Of a stretch of 64,000 bases of DNA, positions 51,983 through 60,789 are shown one piece after another. Origin of the DNA: Isosphaeraceae bacterium EP7 (GTDB lineage: Bacteria > Planctomycetota > Planctomycetia > Isosphaerales > Isosphaeraceae); contig CP151667.1 in the NCBI GenBank assembly GCA_038400315.1, positions 2,181,174-2,245,173 of the forward strand, written 5' to 3'. The stretch's first letter is position 1. Each line of letters starts with the position of its first letter. The notes under the pieces are model-generated. The model saw only the letters and a program-made list of their open reading frames with translations, ran no database searches and was not told where the DNA came from. Position numbers and translations under genes: made by a program.

Positions 51983-53263
51983 TTGAGCACGTCGACCGCC
52001 GCCCACGAGCCGTCAAGGCTGGCCTACCCGGCCACATTCGCCGCTCTGGCCCTCGCCCTGGCGTTCCCAATCTCGCTCATGATCTTCAACCCGACGCTCA
52101 TGTTCGAGCGAGGGTGGGAGCAGTACGTCGGGACCTTGATCTACGGCTGGGCGCTCATCGCCCTGACGATGGAGGTCTTGCGACTTCGGCGCGAGGAGCG
52201 AGCCTTCGCCGAGGCCCCCTCGATGCTGGCCCGCCCCGGCGACGTCTCCACGGCAGATGGTCGCGTCCTGCCGTCCCGCCTGCGTCAGCTAGGCGTCAGG
52301 CCTGCCGGGGCGAGGGCGCCGTCTCCCGATCAGCTCATGGAACTGAACCGCGAGGCCTCGGGCCTGGACCAGGAGCATGCCGCGGGGCGGTTCACGCTGC
52401 CTCGTTATATCCTCTACTTGCTGCCGGTGATCGGCTTCATCGGCACGGTCGAAGGCATCTCCAAGGCCCTGATGAACATCAGCCGGGTTTTGCCAATGGT
52501 CAAGGACCTGGACGGGTTCATGAGCAACCTGACCAGCGTGACCTCGGCCTTGCAGGTCGCCTTCGATAGCACCCTGCTGGCCCTCTTCCTGAGCGCCTCG
52601 CTGATGTTCGTCCTGACGCTGGTGACTCGCCGGTCGGACGACGTGCTGGCGCGGGTCGACCGCTGGATCATGGAGCGAGCCCTTCCCGTCTTCGACTCCG
52701 GCCCGACGACGCCGATCGCGGCCGAGCTGATCGCCGTCCTGGGCCCGAAGCTCGATGCCCTGGCCGCGCACATGGCCGACCTGGCGTCGCACCTGGGCCA
52801 GGGGTTCGGCCCGCACGTCGAGCGGTTTGCCGAGACGGTCGACCGCCTGCCGGCCACGGTCGCCGGATTCCAGCGCGGGGCCGACGCCATCGGGCGGATC
52901 GGCGAGAGCCTCGGATCATTGGGTGAAGCGGGCGATTCGATGCGTCGCGGCGTCGCGGTCCTGGCACGGATCGAGGCCCAGATCGGAGAGTTGGGCGAGC
53001 CCGACGAGCGGATGGACGCAGTCCTCCGCGGGATCGACCGCACGGGCAATGCGATCGAGGCGATGTCGCAGTCGTGGGCGGCCGTCTACGAACGCTCCAA
53101 TCGTGCCACGCAGGAGCAGCTCGCCCGGACCCTGGGCAGCCTGAAGGACACGATCGACCTGCTCCAGGTGAGCATGGAGCAGGGCAACACGCTGTACCGC
53201 AACATCGTTAAGAAGATGATCCCGACTAACTACGGCCCGACCTCCGATGAGCGAGCGGCCTGA
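51983..53263 (+). CDS. MotA/TolQ/ExbB-like proton-channel protein with long coiled-coil tail
   Basis: The 426-aa protein starts with TTG 51983, supported by AGGAGGA at 8-9 bases spacing. Helices lie at about 16-36 and 50-65. After a cytoplasmic loop, residues 141-163 contain LLPVIGFIGTVEGISKAL, the conserved channel segment, and 192-215 contain the last helix with DSTLLALFLSAS. The final 180 residues are amphipathic coiled coil (LDALAAHMADLASHLGQGFG; LDRTGNAIEAM-like heptads), reminiscent of the tail of ZorA. Its partner gene 38 bp downstream is not an ExbD or OmpA-type protein but an Ig-like membrane protein. Confidence 0.88.
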   Translation: MSTSTAAHEPSRLAYPATFAALALALAFPISLMIFNPTLMFERGWEQYVGTLIYGWALIALTMEVLRLRREERAFAEAPSMLARPGDVSTADGRVLPSRLRQLGVRPAGARAPSPDQLMELNREASGLDQEHAAGRFTLPRYILYLLPVIGFIGTVEGISKALMNISRVLPMVKDLDGFMSNLTSVTSALQVAFDSTLLALFLSASLMFVLTLVTRRSDDVLARVDRWIMERALPVFDSGPTTPIAAELIAVLGPKLDALAAHMADLASHLGQGFGPHVERFAETVDRLPATVAGFQRGADAIGRIGESLGSLGEAGDSMRRGVAVLARIEAQIGELGEPDERMDAVLRGIDRTGNAIEAMSQSWAAVYERSNRATQEQLARTLGSLKDTIDLLQVSMEQGNTLYRNIVKKMIPTNYGPTSDERAA

Positions 53264-53301
53264 ACGGCGGGGCAGGGCGGCGGGCTCGAGTTTCGTGAGC
53301 G

Positions 53302-54060
53302 ATGACCCAAGGATGGGGGCCGGCGACCATGCGGCGATCGAGGCGAGGCGGTCGAGGCGGAGGCGGGATGGAGTTCGGGGGCTCGGGCGAAGACTCGTTC
53401 GTCGCCGTCGTGGTCACCAAGCTCACCGGGGCCCTGCTGTTCATCCTGCTTCTGACCATGGTCATCATGGCCCTGATCCCCAAGGCGGTCGACCTGCCCA
53501 AGCCAGGTGCGGGCGCCGATGAGGGGCCGAAGCTGGCCATCGTCACCCCCGCGCAACTGCCCGAGGCCATCGCCGGCCGGCCTTATGCGGTGGCGCTCTC
53601 GGCCACGGGGGGCAAAGGACCGCTCTCCTGGTCGGTGATGGGCGAGCTTCCCGAAGGAATCAAGGTCGACACCAAGACGGGCATCCTCGGCGGCACTCCG
53701 CTGAAAGGGATGACGCAGCCCAGCCCCTTGACGCTCTCCGTGGGCGACGGGCTGTCCAGGGCGACGGCCACGACGACGCTGGTCGTCTATAAGCCCGACG
53801 CCCCGCTCGGGTTCGCTTCGAGGTTCAAGCCCGCGCTTCCGCCCGTCCCCTGGCGTTCCTGGGCCGAGAACGGCTTCGGGTTCCTGGTCGTGGCCCTCGT
53901 CGGGGTCGTCGGCATGAGTGCCCTGGCCGACCTTGAGCGTCGCCTGGGCAACCCCTCCCGCCGCCGTTTCCTGGCCTATCGCATGTTCGTTGGCGGGGCC
54001 ACACTGCTCGCCACGGTGGTGCTCGCCATCTGGCTCTGGAAGCCGCCGTTCCAGGTCTGA
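53302..54060 (+). CDS. He_PIG (Ig-like) domain membrane protein, partner of the channel protein
   Basis: The 252-aa protein has a basic lead, a helix at about 42-60 (TGALLFILLLTMVIMALIPK), then a putative Ig (He_PIG) domain at about 77-165 with LPEAIAGRPYAVALSATGGK, WSVMGELPEGIKVDTKTGIL and GTPLKGMTQPSPLTLSVGDG. Two more helices (about 191-209 and 228-245) end the protein. The first helix stands where ExbD/MotB would have theirs, with Asp31 just before it. The gene follows the channel gene by 38 bp, so they form an operon. An upstream start to 53247 in another frame is not used. Confidence 0.85.
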   Translation: MTQGWGPATMRRSRRGGRGGGGMEFGGSGEDSFVAVVVTKLTGALLFILLLTMVIMALIPKAVDLPKPGAGADEGPKLAIVTPAQLPEAIAGRPYAVALSATGGKGPLSWSVMGELPEGIKVDTKTGILGGTPLKGMTQPSPLTLSVGDGLSRATATTTLVVYKPDAPLGFASRFKPALPPVPWRSWAENGFGFLVVALVGVVGMSALADLERRLGNPSRRRFLAYRMFVGGATLLATVVLAIWLWKPPFQV

Positions 54061-54196
54061 GTGCGAGAGGCAGAACCCGAGACCTCGGCCAACCCGCGTG
54101 CTTATCCCTGGTCCTTGACCGGCCCTTCCAGGGCTGTCACGATGCGGCTCATAATCCTCGAGATGCAGCCTCCCGCCCGCCTGAAAGTCGCCGCGA

Positions 54197-54670
54197 GTGA
54201 AGTCCCACCCCGGATGTTTCCCGACCACCAAGCGTGCTCGCCGGCTGATGCCAGCGATCTTGATGCTGCTCGGATTCGGATGGGGTGACTTTTCTTTTGC
54301 GTCCTCGGTCTCTTCGGCCCCCGCCTTTGATGCCCAACAACGGGGCCATCATTGCAGGTGCGGCGACAGGTGTCGGCTAGCCTCCTGCTGCTGCAAGCCG
54401 AGGGGGGTGGAACCACGCGAGGCTCCGCCCGATCCTGTCGCGGTGCAGGAGGATTCGACGCCTTGCCTCGAATCTGCTCCTTGCGGCGACCCGGGCCTTC
54501 CGAGCTCCCCGTCGTCCGGAACATTCGGCCGGTCCGCGATCCTGGCCGCGTGCGCTCCACCGCTTTTCGCCCAGAGATCGAGGCTCATCCCCGCCTCCGC
54601 CCGGTGCATGTTCCCCCCTCCTCGGGCCTCCCGCCTGGACGACCCGCCGGACCTCCCGGCCGTCGCCTGA
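54197..54670 (+). CDS. Cys-rich secreted small protein, upstream of PepSY gene
   Basis: The 157-aa product (GTG start; ATG 54248 also possible) has a hydrophobic signal (MPAILMLLGFGWGDFSFASS) and then a dense Cys cluster, HHCRCGDRCRLASCCCKPR, with six Cys and two His in 19 residues. Further Cys follow (STPCLESAPCGDPG). The cluster is a plausible copper or other metal-binding site. The rest is Pro/Ser-rich. It precedes a PepSY membrane-protein gene by 206 bp, so both may serve metal homeostasis. Coding assignment is less sure than for other genes, because the opposite strand is also open. Confidence 0.6.
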   Translation: MKSHPGCFPTTKRARRLMPAILMLLGFGWGDFSFASSVSSAPAFDAQQRGHHCRCGDRCRLASCCCKPRGVEPREAPPDPVAVQEDSTPCLESAPCGDPGLPSSPSSGTFGRSAILAACAPPLFAQRSRLIPASARCMFPPPRASRLDDPPDLPAVA

Positions 54671-54876
54671 ACTCGGGGCATTTTCTTCGACGACCGTGAG
54701 ACCGATCCTCGCTCCGATGCGACGGATCGAGCCCACACACGTACACAGATGTGGCGAGACGTGGCCGGCTCGCGCCAAGGTTATCGACGAGAACGAGTTG
54801 ACCACATCGAGACGCGCCCGACGCGGCGAGCTCGGCATACGCGCACTGATCCGAATCAGCTTCACGGAGCCTCCCC

Positions 54877-56307
54877 ATGATCGAGACCGAGCCGCGATCC
54901 GAGTTGAAGTCCTGGCCCGATTATCGGGCCGTCTGGCGCTGGCATTTCTACGCCGGCATCGTCTGCATCCCGTTCGTCATCGTGCTCTCCATCAGCGGCT
55001 CGGTCTATCTCTTCAAAGAGGAGATCGAATCGTGGGTCGATCGACCCTATGATCATCTTCCCATCAAAGGGCAGCCCGCGTCGGCCGCAGCCCAGGTTGG
55101 CGCGGCGCTGGCGGCGTTCCCCGGTTCGACATTCGGCGCCTATGAGATTCCGGTCGTCGACGATGCGTCGGTGCGGGTCGTCGTCGGACAGCAGGGAAAG
55201 GCTCAGCGGGTCTACGTGCATCCCGTGACGCTGCAAGTGCTGCACTCGGTCGCGGAAGAGGATCGCCTCATGCGATGGCTCTTCAAGGTTCACGGCGAGC
55301 TGCTGATGGGCAGCAGGGGCTCCGCGGTCGTCGAGCTGGCCGCCTCGTGGGCGATCGTCATGATCGTCACCGGCCTTTACCTCTGGTGGCCACGCGGCAC
55401 GAGCAGGATGGGCGGCGTGGTCTACCCGCGGCTGGCGCGTGGCTCGAGGGTCTTCTGGCGCGACATCCACGGGGTCACCGGCTTCTGGATCTCCGGTTTC
55501 GCGCTCATCTTGCTGCTCACCGGGCTTCCCTGGGCCAAGTTCTGGGGCGACTACTTCCGCAATGTCCGGCGGCTGACCGGGACTGCGGTGGCCCGCCAGG
55601 AGTGGTCGAACGGAGAGGTTCCGAAGCCGGTCCGGGCCGAGACTCGTGGCGCGGATGAGCATGCCGGCCACGGGTCGATGGGCGGGGGACGGGCCGATGC
55701 CGGCGCTCCGGTCGACCTCTCGGCGATCGACCGGATCGTGGCCACGATCAGGCCGCTCCAGCTGACGCCCCCCGTGGTCATCGCGCCGCCGGGCGCGAAA
55801 TCGTTCGAGGGTACGAGCCCCGAGTGGACCGCCAAGTCGATGACGGCCAACCGCCCCTATCAAGTCGCCCTGACCATGGACGGGGCGACGGGCGAGATCA
55901 AAACCCGTAAAGACTTCGGCGATCGCCACATCATCGACCGGGTCGTGGGCACGGGGATCGCCGTCCACGAGGGTCGCCTCTTCGGCTGGCCCAATCAACT
56001 GATCGGCCTGGCGACCGCGTCCGGCCTGGTCCTCCTGAGCGTCAGTTCGGTTGTCCTCTGGTGGCGGAGGCGCGAGTCCGGCGTCCTGGGTGCCCCCAGG
56101 GTCCTCGTCCGACCACAATTCTCGATCGGCCTGATGGTCCTGGTTGTCCTCTTCGGAGTCTACCTCCCGCTGTTCGGAGCCTCCCTCATCGCGGTGCTGG
56201 TCCTCGAATGGACGCTGCTGCGCCGGATCCCGAGGGTTCGAAATTGGCTGGGACTCCAGGTTACGGATCATCGCTCCGAGGTGTTCGCCAGCGAGGCCAG
56301 GGCCTGA
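54877..56307 (+). CDS. PepSY-associated transmembrane protein (iron-uptake/flavin-reductase-like)
   Basis: The 476-aa protein has the PepSY-TM layout: VWRWHFYAGIVCIPFVIVLSI (19-39, His at helix start), a periplasmic PepSY part, RWLFKVHGELLMG, then WAIVMIVTGLYLWWPR and RDIHGVTGFWISGFALILLL, with His residues that may bind heme. A second periplasmic segment with DEHAGHGSMGGG (about 263) is His/Gly-rich and may bind metal. The final three helices end the protein. Related proteins reduce iron-siderophores or copper. The Cys-rich gene upstream supports a metal role. Confidence 0.88.
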   Translation: MIETEPRSELKSWPDYRAVWRWHFYAGIVCIPFVIVLSISGSVYLFKEEIESWVDRPYDHLPIKGQPASAAAQVGAALAAFPGSTFGAYEIPVVDDASVRVVVGQQGKAQRVYVHPVTLQVLHSVAEEDRLMRWLFKVHGELLMGSRGSAVVELAASWAIVMIVTGLYLWWPRGTSRMGGVVYPRLARGSRVFWRDIHGVTGFWISGFALILLLTGLPWAKFWGDYFRNVRRLTGTAVARQEWSNGEVPKPVRAETRGADEHAGHGSMGGGRADAGAPVDLSAIDRIVATIRPLQLTPPVVIAPPGAKSFEGTSPEWTAKSMTANRPYQVALTMDGATGEIKTRKDFGDRHIIDRVVGTGIAVHEGRLFGWPNQLIGLATASGLVLLSVSSVVLWWRRRESGVLGAPRVLVRPQFSIGLMVLVVLFGVYLPLFGASLIAVLVLEWTLLRRIPRVRNWLGLQVTDHRSEVFASEARA

Positions 56308-56504
56308 ATGTGACGATGGAGCACGTGGATGAAGCGGAGCGACCTCATATGGGTCAGGGTCCGCGGCCTGATCCCCCCGAAGCCGGCGGACGAGACCTTG
56401 CCCCGTTGCCCCAAGAACCCTAGACTGGCCCGGTTCGCGGGGTCGAGATGCGGGGTGGGCGTGACGAGGTTCGCGCCAGGCGTTTGACTGGGGTATGAGT
56501 CGCG

Positions 56505-57818
56505 ATGTCTGAATTCTTTGCAGGCGTGCCAAAGATCCAGTTCGGCGGGCCCAAGTCTCGCAACCCGCTCGAATTTAAGCACTACAACGCGAACGAGATG
56601 GTCGGCGACAAGACGATGAAGGACCACCTGCGGTTCTCGGTCGTCTACTGGCACACCTTCGCCAATCCGCTGACTGACCAGTTCGGTGCCGGCACGGCCG
56701 TGAGGCCCTGGGATGACGGGACGAAGAGCGTCGCCAACGCCCAGAAGCGGGTCAAGGTGGCGTTCGAGTTCATCGAGAAGCTGGGCGCCCCGTTCTACGC
56801 GTTCCACGACCGCGACGTCTCTCCCGAGGGGGCCACGCTCAGGGAGAGCCACTCTAACCTCGACGAGGTGGCCAAGGTCCTCGCCGACGAGCAAGGCCGG
56901 ACCGGTGTGAAGCTGCTCTGGGGGACCGCCAACCTCTTCTCGCATCCCAGATATATGCACGGGGCCGCAACCAGCCCCAACGTCGAGGTCTTCGCCCACG
57001 CGGCCGCGCAGGTGAAGAAGGCGATGGAGGTGACCCACAACCTGGGCGGCCTGGGCTACACCTTCTGGGGGGGCCGCGAGGGCTACTCCACCCTGCTGAA
57101 CACCGACATGAAGCGCGAGCTGGACCACCTGGCCCGGTTCTTCCACATGGCCGTCGAGCACAAGAAGGCCATCGGCTTCACTGGGCCGTTCTACATCGAG
57201 CCGAAGCCCAAGGAGCCGACCAAGCACCAGTACGACTCCGACGCGGCTGCCTGCCTGAACTTCCTCCGCACCTATGATCTGATGCCGCACTTCAAGCTGA
57301 ACCTGGAGACCAACCACGCCACCCTGGCGGGCCACGAGATGTGGCATGAGCTTGAAGTGGCCGTCGGATCCAATGCGCTCGGCTCCATCGACGCCAACAC
57401 CGGCGACCCGCTGCTGGGCTGGGACACCGACCAGTTCCCCACGAGTATCTATCTGACTTCCCAGTGCATGCTCTCGATCTTGGCCATGGGCGGCTTCACC
57501 ACCGGCGGGGTGAACTTCGACGCCAAGGTGAGGCGTGAGAGCTTCGAGCCGATCGACCTGTTCCACGCCCACATCGGCGGCATGGACGCGTTCGCACGCG
57601 GCCTGAAGGTGGCCCACGCCATCCGCACCGACGGCCGGCTGCACGGGTTCCTGAAGGAGCGATACCGCAGCTGGGACGGCGAGTTCGGCAAGCGGATCGA
57701 GGCCGGCGGCGTCGGCTTCGCCGAGTTGGAGCAATACATCCTGCCCAAGGGCGAGGTGAGGAGCTTCGAAAGCGGCCGGCAGGAGATGCTCGAGAATCTG
57801 ATCAATGAGTTCATCTGA
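56505..57818 (+). CDS. xylA: xylose isomerase
   Basis: XylA interconverts D-xylose and D-xylulose (and glucose/fructose) with two divalent metal ions. The 437-aa length fits class II enzymes. Metal ligands are in [36 protein letters not shown] and [20 protein letters not shown]; the catalytic His is in [12 protein letters not shown] and [20 protein letters not shown] is intact. No xylulokinase or transporter is adjacent. A GC-rich hairpin follows after the stop. Confidence 0.97.
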   Translation: MSEFFAGVPKIQFGGPKSRNPLEFKHYNANEMVGDKTMKDHLRFSVVYWHTFANPLTDQFGAGTAVRPWDDGTKSVANAQKRVKVAFEFIEKLGAPFYAFHDRDVSPEGATLRESHSNLDEVAKVLADEQGRTGVKLLWGTANLFSHPRYMHGAATSPNVEVFAHAAAQVKKAMEVTHNLGGLGYTFWGGREGYSTLLNTDMKRELDHLARFFHMAVEHKKAIGFTGPFYIEPKPKEPTKHQYDSDAAACLNFLRTYDLMPHFKLNLETNHATLAGHEMWHELEVAVGSNALGSIDANTGDPLLGWDTDQFPTSIYLTSQCMLSILAMGGFTTGGVNFDAKVRRESFEPIDLFHAHIGGMDAFARGLKVAHAIRTDGRLHGFLKERYRSWDGEFGKRIEAGGVGFAELEQYILPKGEVRSFESGRQEMLENLINEFI

Positions 57819-57831
57819 CCGCGTTGACGCG

Positions 57832-57862
57832 GCCCGGCCGCCGACGAGTTTCGGGGCCGGGC
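57832..57862 (+). terminator. probable terminator of xylA
   Basis: GCCCGGCC (57832-57839) and GGCCGGGC (57855-57862) pair over 8 bp with a 15-base loop, 14 bases after the stop. Confidence 0.5.
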
Positions 57863-58055
57863 GGCAAGTCCGGACACCTTTCGGGTGCACCCTCCTGACA
57901 ATTTTTGGTTTCTCCGTCCACTCCCACCTCACTTGTCGCTGACTTCGATTCATAGGGGGCGAAGATCCGCACTCGCCCCCGTTGGACCCAGTCCTGCCGC
58001 GGCGACACCCCCGGCCCCACCCCGCCCGGCCCTCGTGGCCGCAGGAGATGAGACG

Positions 58056-59168
58056 ATGACCCCGGCCAGACGACTCGCCGTTGCGGCGATCTACGCGATG
58101 ACGCTCTGCCTAGTCGCGGCCTCGGCAATGGCTCAGGATGCCGAGAAAACGCAGCAAGGCCCGGGGGGCGGCCGCGGAAATCGGGGCGGACCTGGAGGGG
58201 GCGGACCAGGGGGCGGCGGACGCGGTGGTTTTGGGGGTCAGAATGCCGACCCGATGAGCCTGATCCGGGATCCGGCCGTCCAGGCAGAGCTGAAGATCGA
58301 GCCCAAGCAGCTCGCTCAGGTGGAAGAGGTCCGAACCAAGATCGACAAAGAGCGCAACGACGCCTTCCAGAAGATGCGGGCGAATCGCGGCAATCGGGAC
58401 AACAATAACAACAACAACAACGCGCAGGGCGACAACGCCGACCAGGCGGGTGGAAACGGCGGACGCCCCGACTTCGCGGCGATGCGCGTGCAGATGGAGA
58501 CCATGCAGAAGAACGGCGAGCTGGCTTTGGCCAAGGTGCTCACCCCCAAGCAGCGCAAGCGTCTGAGCGAGATCTCCCTGCAAGTGCGCGGGCCGATGGC
58601 GGTGAACGAGCCGGAGATCGCCGACAAGCTGTTGATGGACGAAGAGCAACGAATCGCTGTCAAGCAGATCGCCGACAACAAGCAGCAGGCGCAAGGCGAG
58701 ATCTGGCGAGCCGGATTTCAAGGGTTCGGCGGACGAGGCGGCCCCGGCGGGCAGGGGGGACGTGGCCAGGGGGGTGGCGGCCAGGGGGCTGATCGCCCGC
58801 CGGTCGACCCGGCCGTGCAGGAGCAGCAGCAGCAACAGCGCATGGCGGCGATGCACAAGATCCAGGCGCAGACGCAGGCCCTGGACAAGGAATCCATCAA
58901 GTCCCTCGGTCTCGTCCTGAACAAGCGCCAGAAGTCCGCCTTGACCAAGATGATGGGCGAGCCCTTCGACCTCTCCAAGCTCCGCGGTCGCGGCGGCCCC
59001 GGCGGGCCGGGACGCACCGCGGAACAGACGAGCGCCGACGCCACCAAGGCCGCCGATGGCGCCGCCGCGACGAAGGATCAGGCCGCCGCGGTGACCGCCA
59101 CCAAGCCGGCCCCGGCCGCGGCCCGTAAGGGGAGCCTCAGCGCCCGCCGCAAGGCCACGGCCAACTGA
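58056..59168 (+). CDS. secreted protein with Gly-rich, Asn-run and LTxxQ-like segments
   Basis: The 370-aa protein starts at ATG 58056 behind GCAGGAGATGAG; the frame is open to 57885 but without coding bias. A signal peptide (1-26, ending SAMAQD) is followed by a Gly-rich stretch (39-61), DPMSLIRDPAVQAELKIEPK (65-84), a helix, an Asn run (116-122) and VLTPKQRKRLSEISLQVRGP (about 165-184). A second Gly-rich stretch precedes LVLNKRQKSALTKMMGEPFD and an Ala/Lys-rich tail. The x-L-x-x-x-Q units resemble Spy/CpxP-type LTxxQ motifs of periplasmic proteins, but no Zn-binding pattern is seen. The next gene repeats the same three-block order. Confidence 0.8.
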   Translation: MTPARRLAVAAIYAMTLCLVAASAMAQDAEKTQQGPGGGRGNRGGPGGGGPGGGGRGGFGGQNADPMSLIRDPAVQAELKIEPKQLAQVEEVRTKIDKERNDAFQKMRANRGNRDNNNNNNNAQGDNADQAGGNGGRPDFAAMRVQMETMQKNGELALAKVLTPKQRKRLSEISLQVRGPMAVNEPEIADKLLMDEEQRIAVKQIADNKQQAQGEIWRAGFQGFGGRGGPGGQGGRGQGGGGQGADRPPVDPAVQEQQQQQRMAAMHKIQAQTQALDKESIKSLGLVLNKRQKSALTKMMGEPFDLSKLRGRGGPGGPGRTAEQTSADATKAADGAAATKDQAAAVTATKPAPAAARKGSLSARRKATAN

Positions 59169-59456
59169 GCGAGATTCGCTCCTCGGTCTGTAAACCGGAT
59201 CCGGGGGGTTTGTCCGAAATCGATCCCTCCGATCGGCGACGCCCGGTCGAGTCCCCCCCATGGTGTGGACCCGTCCGGGCGTCTCGCTGCGCCCGGAGGT
59301 CGCCTTCCATGATCGGCCGATTGGGCGTATAAAACGCCGCGGCCTCGATGCGCCCGGGCCCCAGGGGCCGGCGGGAGGTCGCCCGCGAAGGGGGGCCGCG
59401 GCCCGCCCCGACCGCCGGAATCCGACGCCGTGACACGATGCCAAGGACCAAGGCCC

Positions 59457-60125
59457 ATGCGCCAACGGACGACGACCCGAGCGCCGCAGATACGCCCTTG
59501 GACCGCGGCGATGGGCCTCCTCCTGGCCCTCTGCTCGTCGGTCGCGACGACCGCCGCGGCCGACGATTGGGTACTGCCCGACGACCGCCTCGGGGTCGCC
59601 ACCGCGCCGATCCTGTTCCTGAGCCGACCCGACGTCCAGGAAGAGCTAAGGCTCGATCCCAACCAGGTCGAGGATGCGAAGCGGAAGATCGTCGAATTGT
59701 ATCGCGCCGCGACCACGCTCAAGGGGAAGACGGGCGGCGAGTTGCTGGCGGGGCGACGCTCGATCGACGGCGAGCAGAAGCGATGGCTCACCGGCCACCT
59801 CAGCCGTGAACAGCTAGCCCGGCTGGCTCAGATCGAGATCCAATGGGAAGGCCCCTCGACGGTGATTCGCCGGCCCATCCTGGCTGATTCGCTGAAGCTG
59901 AAGCCCGAGCAACGCCAGACCCTGGAAAAGGCCGTGGCCGACCGCGAGGCCAAGGTGCGCGACGGGGCCCCGCCGCGTCAGGCCGACCACGACCTGGCCG
60001 AGGTCGTCCTGGGCACGCTCGACGTCGAGCAGAAGTCGATCTGGAGGTCGATGCTCGGCACGCCGTTCGAGGTCAAGCCCACCGTCGCCGCAGCCGCCCC
60101 GAAGGCCGCGCCGGCCAGGCGCTGA
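59457..60125 (+). CDS. secreted protein, paralogue of the preceding one
   Basis: The 222-aa protein has a signal peptide (about 15-35, AAMGLLLALCSSVATTAAAD). It repeats the order of the previous gene without its Gly/Asn-rich parts: RPDVQEELRLDPNQVEDAKR, then HLSREQLARLAQIEIQWEGP and LADSLKLKPEQRQTLEKAVA, then LGTLDVEQKSIWRSMLGTPF, and an Ala-rich end. Three L-x-x-x-Q helix units can be aligned between the two. Both seem to be periplasmic helical proteins with an unknown binding role. Start chosen at 59457; an in-frame ATP-independent upstream codon at 59430 gives 9 extra residues. Confidence 0.8.
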   Translation: MRQRTTTRAPQIRPWTAAMGLLLALCSSVATTAAADDWVLPDDRLGVATAPILFLSRPDVQEELRLDPNQVEDAKRKIVELYRAATTLKGKTGGELLAGRRSIDGEQKRWLTGHLSREQLARLAQIEIQWEGPSTVIRRPILADSLKLKPEQRQTLEKAVADREAKVRDGAPPRQADHDLAEVVLGTLDVEQKSIWRSMLGTPFEVKPTVAAAAPKAAPARR

Positions 60126-60154
60126 GGCCAAGGTCCAACATCCCCGCGTCGTGG

Positions 60155-60679
60155 TCAGGCGAGCGGGGCGGGGCCGACGATCAGGCGGGCGAACGAGGGA
60201 TCGCCGCGGATCGCGTCGAAGTCGGGCTCGTCGGCGAGCTTCGCCCGCAAGGAGGGCTCCAGGTCGAGTGCTAGCGCCAGCTCGTCGAGCGACTTGGTGG
60301 CGTTACCCGCCAGGCTCCAGTAGCAGGCGAGATTGTAGTGCAGCAGCGGCTGTTCGGGAGTGACCCGCGCGGCACGCTCGAGCACGTCGATGGCCTGAGC
60401 CAGCCTGTGGGTTCGTTTGTAACACCAGCCGAGGGCCAGGGCGACGCCCAGGTCGTCGGGGTGCAGCCCCGAGGCGACTTCCAGCGGCTTGAGCGCCTCA
60501 CGGAACCGGCCCAGGTTACGAAGGGCCTCCCCGGCGAGCAGGCTCGCCTCGAACTGCATGGTCGCCCAGTCCGAGCGTGCCTGGAGAATCTCCAGGGCCC
60601 GTTCGGGGAGATTGAGCATCAGGTAGCCCTCGGCCTGGCCGAGATGCCGCTTGATCCGGTCGTTGACGATCCGGGACAT
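60155..60679 (-). CDS. TPR-repeat protein, 174 aa
   Basis: The small cytosolic protein contains about three tetratricopeptide repeats: AEGYLMLNLPERALEILQAR, AGEALRNLGRFREALKPLEV and LALGWCYKRTHRLAQAIDVL, plus YNLACYWSLAGNATKSLDEL. The last 40 residues (LEPSLRAKLADEPDFDAIRG) match the C-terminal cap found in many planctomycete TPR proteins (TPR_end DUF). ATG 60679. It is 110 bp downstream of the ADP-ribosylglycohydrolase gene on the same strand and could share its transcript. Protein-protein interaction role. Confidence 0.88.
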   Translation of the reverse strand: MSRIVNDRIKRHLGQAEGYLMLNLPERALEILQARSDWATMQFEASLLAGEALRNLGRFREALKPLEVASGLHPDDLGVALALGWCYKRTHRLAQAIDVLERAARVTPEQPLLHYNLACYWSLAGNATKSLDELALALDLEPSLRAKLADEPDFDAIRGDPSFARLIVGPAPLA

Positions 60680-60789
60680 CGTCGAGCAGCCCCCTGAGAA
60701 CCGCGTTGCTCGCCATCCGGACTCAACCACCAGTTTATCCCACGAAAGTCCCCCGGGGGAAGCATGCCCGGGGGTTCTCGTCAGATCGG

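Noticed and set aside
51983-54060. Zorya defence system (ZorAB)
   Set aside because: The tail resembles ZorA in shape, but the partner has no OmpA/peptidoglycan-binding domain and no ZorC/D/E-type genes are nearby.
56268-57953. 561-codon minus-strand frame opposite xylA
   Set aside because: Shadow of xylA; low-complexity translation.
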